Below are positions 1-9,046 of a stretch of 64,000 bases of DNA, in pieces; the first letter of the stretch is position 1, and every line of letters begins with the position of its first letter. The stretch is from NCBI GenBank assembly GCA_013339895.1, contig JABACO010000068.1, positions 62,001 to 126,000 on the forward strand, given 5' to 3'. Source of the stretch: Ephydatia muelleri (lineage: Eukaryota > Porifera > Demospongiae > Spongillida > Spongillidae). The notes under the pieces were generated by a model. It made no database searches. It saw only the letters and a list, made by a program, of their open reading frames with translations, and had not been told where the DNA came from. The translations under genes and the position numbers were made by a program.

Positions 1-67
1 TTGTACATACATGCAATAATTTACATTGTACCATCCCCTTATAACATGTATGTATTCCTATCTACAG

Positions 68-406
68 AAACCAGGATTATTTGCAGGATGCAGCTTCTAT
101 TTACATGGTTCTTTTGTACCACCCTCTTTATCTAAAGATGACATTGCTTCATTAGTGGCCTATGCTGGTGGCATTGTGCTCAGAAAGCTGCCAAGGACCA
201 TCTCTGCAGATGATTCCCTACTCGTTTGTCCACTCCATGCACAGCCTGGCTCAGTGTTTGAAAAGTGTCATGTCTTCATAGTGTATGATCCCACCTCTAC
301 TACCAACTTAGGTGATGTGCCCACTGTTGCAGGTGTAACCAACATTGTAGCCACGTGGATTTTAGACTGCTTAAGCTCATTCAAGCTATTAGAGTTACCA
401 GTATGA
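68..406 (+). CDS. BARD1: BARD1 homologue, terminal exon (second BRCT repeat)
   Basis: Last exon of a gene that begins left of the window. An acceptor (tctacag) ends at 67, the frame runs 113 codons, and TGA is at 404-406. The translation matches the C-terminal BRCT of BARD1: an LFAGCSFYLHGSF block aligned with the human LFDGCYFYLWGTF, a GG-V-L-RK-P segment, then W-I-L-D-C and SFKLLELP at the end (human W-F-I-D-C, SFELLPLD). BARD1 is the obligate RING partner of BRCA1, and its tandem BRCTs read damaged chromatin. Ankyrin repeats and RING would be upstream, outside the window. The gene converges on the C2orf76 homologue, with 152 bp between stop codons. Another BRCT protein is possible, but the FYLxGxF signature favours BARD1. 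Confidence 0.85.
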   Translation, partial: KPGLFAGCSFYLHGSFVPPSLSKDDIASLVAYAGGIVLRKLPRTISADDSLLVCPLHAQPGSVFEKCHVFIVYDPTSTTNLGDVPTVAGVTNIVATWILDCLSSFKLLELPV

Positions 407-558
407 CTTTTTTTACATTCATTTCATTGGTTGTCACTCTGTTGTGTATGTGATATTCATTAATCACATCATGAAAGAAGGAAAAGACAACAAAATGAAA
501 GAGACAGTGTGTCCACAACATGAAAGATGCAACATAAAAATACTTTGACAGAAGCATT

Positions 559-2306
559 TTACCACAACAGCTGTGGGTTTTGCTTGTATTGCCTGTAGTC
601 TGCCAAATTAAAATAGGATATTTCTGTCTCATTTCCTGTATTGGGCGAAAAAATACAACTCAAAAACAGCTGCTTGTTGAGTTTTCACCATCCATGCAGA
701 GGATCTTTGTATCTCACAACAACAATGGACTGCTATATTGTTGGTACACTTGTAATACTTATGAACCCAACATCATTGCAGCGAAAAGGGGCCTAACATG
801 TTTCTTCAACATTTCAATTTTTATTCTAGACGTTTAAAATGTGCAATTCTTACGCACTGAGTATTGGACTACCTGTCCTGGAGTTGTAAGGCACTGCATT
901 TTTATTTACATGCATCTCAATGACGTTTCTATTGCTTGTACTGGAAATTTTTATGATATCCATTAAGTCCCTTCCTTTTGCAGCAACGTTCCCATATATG
1001 GATTAAACCACCTATAGCAATCCAAGGGAAAGAATTGGAGGTGGCTGTAGTGAAATGCATGCCGAGTACAGTAACAAGAATGTGACCAATTCATCAAAAC
1101 GACCATTAAGGAACAATTACCTCTGATTTTAATAAAACGAATGCTCTGTGCATATGTAAATGCAATATTTCAATGTGATAATTGGTTCAATTGAACCAAT
1201 GGGGTAGGTACAGCAAAGTAGTGATTGATGCCATCTACATTCAACTGTACTAAGCAAGTGAGTCAACTTACGAACTAAACACTCTTGTAGAGTCTTGGAA
1301 GGATCAAGAATCCACTCCTCGTGATCGAGATTTATAGCAGTATCACTAGTCTAGTACAAAAAAGCAATATTATGATTACAAATCTTCAGTGCAAGTCTAA
1401 AACATTTTCAACATGCATATTTGATCCACTACTGCCAGTCAGGTGCATTTTAATGTTCGCTAAATTCACGTCAAAGAGGTACATGCACATACATGCAAAT
1501 GTACAGGAAAGAGCAGTACTGTTAGGGACCACAAAATCATGACAAAAGGCCTTTCCCTTAAAAAAAACAAAAACAATTTCAATCAGCAAAAGATACCAAG
1601 TCCTTCCCATTACACCTAACACTGGGAAAAAAAATACCTTACTGCCATAAGCAAATGAATGGACCTTCATTGCATCTGTAACAAAAGCAACACTACGTAT
1701 ACACAGGAAACGTCCACTGTTGCCGTGCTAACCATATTTGTGTCTCTTGAATGGCACCGGTAATGCAGCATCGCTCTGCAGTCCTACCAGAATACACGGT
1801 TACTAAACTCAACTGCTCTTGGTATTATTGAATGCATATAGATAGAAAGGGAAGCAGAGATATGTTTGTCCATACATGTGTACACCTTACATTAGCTTTT
1901 ACATACAAAACGTGGAACATTTATTACACTAGCACACGAAACAATGTGTTTCCACATTGCTTTGTAAAACACAATGCAATTGTATTAATTAGAACACACT
2001 TTTAATATCCACATTGAACATACTATTGTTGATTTCTGCCATGAAGTCCTTTACAAGCATGTTCAACGGAATTCCCTTCACCACTATATTCTAATAAATA
2101 ATGGGATACGTCATGGATATCTATCTAGAAACAAGTGTATAATTGTGCTGCATCTACACAAAGTTGTTGCACCAAGCATATTCTAGTGAGCAGTATAGCC
2201 GTAACAGAACGCCTCCATCAGATACTAATATCCTTATGTACCGTACCCTAATGTTTCTGTACTCAAAGGAGCGGATAAGCCGGACGGTAAGTGTCACATC
2301 ATCCAT
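559..2306 (-). CDS. C2orf76: UPF0538 protein (C2orf76 homologue), six exons
   Basis: Assembled minus-strand exons: 2306-2247, 2090-2024, 1783-1733, 1675-1638, 1350-1272, 635-559. All junctions are GT-AG with compatible phases. The first exon reads MDDVTLTVRLIRSFEYRN, closely matching human C2orf76 (VTITVRLIRSFEHRN). Later exons give LPVPFKRHKYDAMKVHSF (human LPPPFRNYKYDKLKIIHQ) and the C-terminus NETEISYFNLADYRQYK followed by QNPQLLW, where human has SETEIAFFCEEDYKNYK. The predicted size, about 120 residues, equals the family's. Function is not established. An in-frame ATG at 2381 would extend the N-terminus and nearly abut ALG1; 2306 is preferred because it matches the family start. Confidence 0.92.
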
Positions 2307-2386
2307 AGCCAAACAATCTTGCTTCTCGTGCCCAAACCCAAACACTTCTTGATAACGCCCTCCGGAAACCAAACTAGGCATGCAAA
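2307..2386. promoter_or_regulatory. Divergent promoter of C2orf76 homologue and ALG1
   Basis: Only 80 bp separate the two start codons, so the genes must share a bidirectional promoter or have transcription start sites inside each other's 5' ends. It contains CCGGAA at about 2362-2367, an ETS-type core common in animal housekeeping bidirectional promoters. No TATA box is seen. The sharing is read from geometry; factor binding is inference. Confidence 0.6.
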
Positions 2387-3787
2387 TTGAGAATGCTAGA
2401 AGTAGTATTTGCAGTTGTGTTTCTCTTTCTTGTAATCATCGTATCATTGGCGCTGATGTTGGTGTCAGTTTGGCATAAGCAAACGGGAGAAGGCCTTGTT
2501 CAAGTTGTCGTTCTAGGCGATGCCGGTCGTTCTCCGCGGATGCAATATCACTCTCTATCTCTCGTCAAGAATAACTACAATGTGGACTTGATCGGATACG
2601 GTGGTTCCCAACTGATTCAGAACCTCCGAGAAAGCAAAAGGCTGAATTTTCTTGCTCTTCCCGCCACCCCAGAGATGCTACGCTTTTTGCCGTCACTACT
2701 GCGTTATGCAGTCAAGGTTCTGTTTCAGATATTTGTTCTATTTTGGACACTGTTCGTTCGTACGAAGAAACCCGCCTACATGTTAGTGCAGACGCCGCCT
2801 GCAATTCCCACTTTATTTGTTGTGGTTGTTGCGAGCTGGATGAGAGGCAGTAAGCTAATCGTGGACTATCACAATTACGCTCACTCTATTCTGGCGCTTA
2901 GCGTCGGTTCAAAACACCCGCTTGTTATATTCTCACAATGGTATGAAAGAATCCTTAGCCAGTTTAGTTACGCAAACCTTTGCGTTTCTGAAGCCATGAA
3001 GAAAGATCTGAAGAAGACGTTCGATGTCAATGCCATCATTTTATATGACCGTCCTCCTGGAATGTTCAAACCCACACCAATCAACACAAGACATGAGCTC
3101 TTCTGCAAACTAGCTGCAGTCAACAAGTTGTTTCGTGTTCACCCTGACACAACTGACTCCAAATGTACTCTCTTCACCCAAATGCTGGACGATGAAAGTG
3201 TACAACTACAAGACAACCGGCCATTTTTAATCATCAGCAGCACCAGCTGGACAGAGGATGAAGACTTCAGCATTCTGTTGGCAGCGTTGGAGAAGTATGA
3301 TGCAAAGGCATGCAAGGGTGATGATCTGCCATCCATAATGTGCATCATTACGGGGAAAGGGCCACTCCGGAGCTATTACGAGAGCATTATTGCAAAGAAA
3401 GAGATGAAGAAGGTTGCAATCTGCACCCTTTGGCTTTCAGCAGAAGATTATCCCACCCTTTTAGGGTGCGCTGACCTTGGAGTCTGTCTGCACAAGTCGT
3501 CGTCAGGACTAGACTTGCCCATGAAAGTGGTTGACATGTTTGGTAGCGGTCTTCCTGTTTGTGCTGTCCACTTCGGATGCCTGCATGAGTTGCTGCGTCA
3601 TGACCATAATGGCTATGTGTTCCATAATGATATGGAGCTGGCAGACCAAATTGAGCAGCTGGTGGGAGGGTTCCCTGTTTCCAACCAACAACTGACGAAG
3701 TTTAGAGACAATCTATCTTCATTCCAGAGCTTGCGATGGGATCATTATTGGAAGCTACATGTGATGCCTTTGTTGTATGGACAATAG
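2387..3787 (+). CDS. ALG1: ALG1, chitobiosyldiphosphodolichol beta-mannosyltransferase, single exon
   Basis: Uninterrupted 466-residue frame, against 464 in human. It is a GT33-family enzyme on the cytosolic ER face that adds the first mannose from GDP-Man to GlcNAc2-PP-dolichol in N-glycan precursor assembly. An N-terminal hydrophobic anchor (about residues 6-28) is followed by GDAGRSPRMQYHSLSL, then HNYAHSILAL, SSTSWTEDEDFSILLAALEK, ITGKGPLR-YY, and the donor-site block SSSGLDLPMKVVDMFG, all near identical to vertebrate ALG1. ATG at 2393 is an alternative start. It lacks introns while its neighbours are full of them; the human gene has many. The 3' side has an AT-rich untranslated stretch. 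Confidence 0.97.
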   Translation: MRMLEVVFAVVFLFLVIIVSLALMLVSVWHKQTGEGLVQVVVLGDAGRSPRMQYHSLSLVKNNYNVDLIGYGGSQLIQNLRESKRLNFLALPATPEMLRFLPSLLRYAVKVLFQIFVLFWTLFVRTKKPAYMLVQTPPAIPTLFVVVVASWMRGSKLIVDYHNYAHSILALSVGSKHPLVIFSQWYERILSQFSYANLCVSEAMKKDLKKTFDVNAIILYDRPPGMFKPTPINTRHELFCKLAAVNKLFRVHPDTTDSKCTLFTQMLDDESVQLQDNRPFLIISSTSWTEDEDFSILLAALEKYDAKACKGDDLPSIMCIITGKGPLRSYYESIIAKKEMKKVAICTLWLSAEDYPTLLGCADLGVCLHKSSSGLDLPMKVVDMFGSGLPVCAVHFGCLHELLRHDHNGYVFHNDMELADQIEQLVGGFPVSNQQLTKFRDNLSSFQSLRWDHYWKLHVMPLLYGQ

Positions 3788-4460
3788 CAGTAGCTTTCTC
3801 TGTGGTAAAGCTATACCAGATATTTTTGTTCTCCAGTGGTGTCATTGGATTGATATTTTACGGGTTTCCTGTCAAGGCCACTAGGAATTATCTCATTAAT
3901 TTTATAGCAACACTATAATTGTATTAAAAACTTTATGTACAAACGTTATGCCAGCTGCCTTAGTTCTGACAATAGTGAGGCTTCAATACAGAGTTGAAGC
4001 ATCAGCATGATCAAGAAGCAGTCGTGCTGAAACCCAACAACCTTTCCACCTGTCTGTCAAGGTATGTTGTAATCATTCTGATATGCTGCCAGATGCCAAC
4101 ATACTTGCTTAAGAGTGGATGGATTGAGGTCAGAAGCAGCACTAGTTTTCTCAGCACCCAGTCCATCTGCAGGGCATGTATGTTGTGGTCATCTTGACTA
4201 AATCCACTGCTTCAGCTGATGGAAGGCCAGACAACAAACTAACAGCATGAGGGAATGAATGCAGGTTTGGAGCACACTGAAAGGCTGCTTCTAGGGCTTT
4301 GGAGATTCGATCAGATTTGTGACATTTGTCTATACTGTACTGTGATGCACCAATCGTGATAATATAGTAAAGTATAGTTTAACTGAAAAAAAAATTATTT
4401 AATCTACTGTTTGGTCATGCGTAATTAGAACAACCATATAATATTGGCACGCACTGATCG
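3788..4460. other. Intergenic region between ALG1 and USE1
   Basis: It should hold the ALG1 3' end and the USE1 promoter. I see no further reading frame with family resemblance. A candidate AT-rich terminator region for ALG1 lies at about 3895-3930. The 150 bp before the USE1 ATG contain no clear TATA box. Confidence 0.4.
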
Positions 4461-7400
4461 ATGGCTGAATGGATCATTATTCAGAGGAATATAGAAAGAC
4501 TGATCTCGCGTTGTGAAAGCATTATCGACGGAAAGTTGAGTCCGTATGGAAAAGAATGGAAACTTGGAAAGGTATATGTTATGTTAACACTGTGTACGTT
4601 TGTGTTCGGTTCGGTTTTTTTTTTTTCGATGTGGTACTAGGCTAGTTGCTGCTACTTACTCGCTGTGAGACTGTATTTACCAAATGCATTGGCATTTGCG
4701 CGAAACAATGACCTACGTAACACCCTGAAATAAATGTATCAAAGTTGTAAAGAACTACGATAGTACTGATCCGTAAACAGTTTCTTCTCACCTAACGTTG
4801 ATCAAATAAGATCTTAATTATTCCATGCCAGCAAGTGACCCTCATCAGGACTTTAAGTGACTTAAACTTCACTTAATTTCGATGCAGTCACTATATGCAC
4901 TTCAATGGGGGATGCTGTTTTGCATGTGTATGTACATCAGAGTGTTGATGTCCATCCACAAGCAGCATGCTGTTAAACATAACATATTAAAAGTTAAATG
5001 AGAATTTAATTGTTGTTTGGTGTTTGAACTAATTAAGCTGGCATAAGCAAATATGAATAAAATGAAACAAATAAATTTTTATGTCACATTCAACATCATT
5101 CAATGGGGGAGAGGGATGGTGGCAAGGGGTTCCCAAAATGGATGCTGCATTACCTTACTGAATGGCAACGGAGAACTTTTGTAGATAGTATGAAAGAGAG
5201 CTTTTATCTCCAGTAGTGTTCGCAATGTGGTGACCCAAGTCTGTCAAGAAAGACATGGAGTGAGGGCCACAGACTCCAGTAGTTTCAAATGCAACAGGTG
5301 TAAAAGAAGGGAAGCGAGGTAACTGTACTTCTGGATCTTGTTTTGCCCCGCCAGAGGATGAGCTGGCTAGATGGGAAGGGGCAAAAGTGTCTACACAGGT
5401 TGCATCCCTAACCAAAAGTCTGCCATGTCACCAAGGAACCATAGTGGATGCTTGCCATCCACAGGATCAAGACCAGTGGGTTCTAGCCGAGTGTTAATAT
5501 TGGCAGAAGACAATTCGTTGTGCAAAATGTCATTTAGTGTGGCATGGCGAAAGTGGTGACCAGCGCTGAAACAACTGAACTGAGCCCATGCGTGCCAAGG
5601 GTGTCCATGTTTGATCCACAGTAATGACAAGGTGAGGGATACAAAGTGGGTGGGGCCCCCAGATGAAGGCCAATGGCTATGCGAATGGTGATATTGTCTA
5701 TGCAAAGGCCAGGGATGTAACTGGTAGGGTATGCAACCAGGCACCAGATTCCTTCTTCTTGGAGGCAGCCTGGCATTGAACAATGCATCAGAAGTAGTAG
5801 TCAGAAGTTCAGCTGCAACAGAAGAAATCCTTGGCAGATCCCAGGATTTCTGCGGATGTGATATGATGCCGATGGGAGGGAATTCATTATGACCAGAGGC
5901 TGGTGACTCCTGGAAACAATGCAATAATATGGTACAGATGGTAAAGATCAATTCTTTAGAACCTGGAACTAAAATGCTGATGGAGCAAGGTGAATGGTAC
6001 TGCTTATCCCAAGGCCTCCAGACTTTACAGGGGGTGAAGCTTGCAACCATGCACGATCATCAAGAAGAATGCTCGTTATTGGGTGTTCCTCAGTTCATTG
6101 TCATAGAGTTGGAGACTCGGTGACAAGAAACAAGCTGATGTACATTAATTTTGGAATTGCAAATGCATTATGAAGCAGTAAGAGGCTGTCGTGAGCAAAG
6201 GTATTTCAACTGCTCACCCATGACCCGCAAGAGGGCTATCTTGTCGATGGACAAAGAATTGAACTCCACATCTCCAAGGGGAGAACCCAAGAATGTGGCA
6301 CTCCGTGGTTGAACCACAAGAGCACTAGGCATATAGGCAAGCTGCTGTTCAATCCAGCACTAGTGGCACTAAAGCTAAAGACTCTTAAACATACAGAACA
6401 ATCGACAGGTTCCTCATCAGTTGCCACTGGTCATTCATCCAATTCAATTGATTTTTTAAAGGGTTTTGAAGTTTGATTAGAGGATTTCAATTTTTTAAAT
6501 GCAAAATGGCTTCACTAATTAATGGAATACTTATAAGAAATACAAATTTTCAAATGTGAAATCTGTATTGCTTTGATTAGAATAAACTAATCTTCACCCT
6601 TTCAAATTGTTTACCATTGCAATTTATTTTAAATTTATTTAAATTTTGCTATACATATAACATTTTGGGTGTGCCCGATACAGCAGAGCCTGCCTAGCAC
6701 CAGTGTAATGTTATGGCATGTGTCGTCCTTGTTGTATGCTTACCAGTTTAGGTGCAGGTGTTTGGGTAAGGGTTTGAGGTGAAATGGAGTGCATTTATAT
6801 GATTTATATCTTTGACTGATGATGGTGTTTTGAGTCACATTATACTCATTTTTCACCCTTTTCAACAAAACGTGATCATCTGGTTAAGTATTTAGTGGCC
6901 CTGCGAGAACAAACACTTAGTCTGGAGAAGTACTCAAGGTGTGTCCATTGCTACAAAGTGTGTGTTAATGGTCATTTGTTACAATAATGGCTCTTGTTAC
7001 AGGTAAGACTAGTTAAATAAATTGATCTCAGGAGAGAAATGGTTAAAGATTGGGTGAGAATATTAATCAGCGTAAACGCGCCCGCCAAATATGTGAACAA
7101 CAGATCCATAAGAATATCAGGTTATATCCATGATCTGTAACTATTTAAGTTTGCTGCCTAAGCATGCTGTGAGACATGTGATGGACTACATCATCAGCAC
7201 ATTGCCACTGGGGTGGTGGAGAAATATAAGTTTAATAACATCTTGGTTGCTACGGGTGGTGATAGGAAGATGTGAAATGAGCCTGGTTTCTTTGCATCAA
7301 GTCCTCCATGTCTTGCACTACATAACCACCATTTTTGACGACCATTTTTGAATGTGGGGTGTTTGGGCAACAGGTGCAAAATAACAGAAGTTATCTATTA

Positions 7401-8508
7401 GAGTACACGAGCTGGAGCTAGGTGTAGGGGAAGTAATTAGGGTGGCCTGAAGGCCCTTAGGGTTTAGGGTGTCGCTGAAGGGTCAGTTAAGCCAAATCTG
7501 ACATCAAATTCCACCTGTCACGTCAAAAAACACTTTTAAATGAAACGTGCATGTTGCAGCCCGGGCGCCTTTGGCACCGTACAAAAGTCCCTTATTACAG
7601 AGCAATGTGCACCTAGATGTCTTCAGCCAGGCCTTTCGATGATGTCGTTTTTTTATTTTACTCAATTCCACCCAGTGTAGAGCCTGATCTCCTAAGTTCA
7701 TTCAAACAAAGAGTTGAAGTCTTACAGCAGATAAGAAGTGAAGATGCCAAGGTATGATGCTAACTGAATGTGTACTGCCATATGGATTCATGCACACGTG
7801 TGTGTTAGCAGCCCTTATTAAAACCCAGCGAAGCACGCACACCTCTAAAGGGCAGTGTTGCTGGGACACCACAGCGCCTTCAGCCATGCGCTGGGGGAGA
7901 TGAACTCGTGTTGAAGATGCACTCCAAGCAAGGAACACTTCTGAAAGAAAGGCTTTTTGCGAAGGTGTGCCAGCATGCTTCATTGAATTTAGCCTATTAC
8001 CTTTGCATTTTTGCATGTCTAGTCTGGCTCTTCCGATGTGTCTGCTACAAGGTACTCGACGCATTACTAACAATTGATAGGGAGAATGCTGTCATTGTGT
8101 ATGAAACTTGGTACTGTAGCTCAAGGGCCACTGTGTTGGAAACACACCAGAAGATGCAAGAAGAAATAGCCGAAGATATGGTCAGGATGGCAAGATCTCT
8201 GCGTAGTAACTCTTTGCTTGTAAGAGACATCATTCAAAAGGATTCGAAGGTAATTATATACAATTGTGATGTGCATGTATCCTATAGTTGCTGGGTGTGG
8301 CTTATATCACTTGCGCTCTGGCTTCCAGGTATTAACAAAAACCAATGAGTTGGCAGACGACAATATAGAAGGGATTGATCGGAATGTTGCAAAGCTGAAG
8401 CAGAACAACAGCCAGTGCTCGTGGTGGATATGGATCATGCTGGCTGTTGTGTTTGTTGTGTTTTTTGCAATGGTTCTCTTCATTAGAGTAATGCCTAAAC
8501 CACATTAA
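4461..8508 (+). CDS. USE1: USE1/p31, ER-Golgi Qc-type SNARE, about seven exons
   Basis: Proposed exons: 4461-4571, 6889-6938, 7032-7120, 7681-7751, 7809-7964 (uncertain), 8052-8249 (start uncertain), 8329-8508. Phases fit, giving about 284 residues (human 259). Exon 1 has RNIERLISRCESII, matching the human LVRLLSRCEAM. The SNARE region AEDMVRMARSLRSNSLLVRD leads into the central QKDSK, keeping the Asp that USE1 proteins have at the zero layer. The C-terminal anchor ends FAMVLFIRVMPKPH (human ISMILFIRIMPKLK). USE1 acts with syntaxin 18, SEC20 and SEC22B in Golgi-to-ER retrograde fusion and is tail-anchored in the ER. The middle exons are poorly conserved and could differ in detail. Intron 1 (about 2.3 kb) houses a retroelement relic. 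Confidence 0.9.
5155..6430 (-). mobile_element. Degenerate non-LTR-type retroelement, C-terminal part
   Basis: In USE1 intron 1, antisense to the gene. Minus-strand frames broken by shifts read, in order: RIAIGLHLGAPP, a CGSNMDTLGTHGLS segment, HATLNDILHNELSSANI, RLEPTGLDPVDGK, then after a frameshift RDATCVDTFAPSHLAS and FTPVAFETTGVCGPHSM. This is the tail seen in many invertebrate reverse-transcriptase proteins: a Cys/His knuckle followed by an E-x-GL, DGKRPD and WDATCxDT module resembling a PD-(D/E)xK nuclease fold. The nuclease assignment is my inference. Several in-frame breaks and a missing W-D block segment show it is dead. The reverse transcriptase core is not visible here. The rest of the intron (6430-6888) is AT-rich. 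Confidence 0.7.
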
Positions 8509-9046
8509 ATATGTGTTACACAGAACTGCTGTTCACTCAATTTCATAATATTTATTGTCCTACAAATGAAAGCAGATAAACTATGCTAATCTGTGTATCT
8601 GGGAAGTGCCTTCTTAGCACTGTTAGGAAACATTGGGATAGCTGGTCTATTACTGAATGACAGACCATAAGAATGTTAAGGTGCTTTGTCAATGACAATC
8701 AAGTGACTTTGAATATACTAGAGTTCTATTCTAGTGTTCGCTGCTGTATGAGTGTCTGACTTATCAGATGAAGAAAATATCTTGCATATCATTGCAAGTT
8801 TGCAAACATTCAGACTGCAAACCCACCTTCAGGTGTAAAGTGTAGTGCATTGATTAAACTGATCAGGTGTTATAATTTATGAACAATAAAAATGTTACTC
8901 AGCAAATACACACGAGCAGGCACAAGACACATACATAAACAAGCATTGTAGTACAGAGATCGATATCTATCATTTGCAAACACAAACATAGAAATTGTTT
9001 ATTGGGTACAGTACACAGAATCAACGAGTAAGTGCAGAAATTGGAT
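8509..9046. other. Convergent spacer between USE1 and PIP4K2
   Basis: 538 bp between the stop codons of converging genes, AT-rich, containing their 3' untranslated regions. AATAAA-like motifs occur on the plus strand near 8884. No further coding signal seen. Confidence 0.4.
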
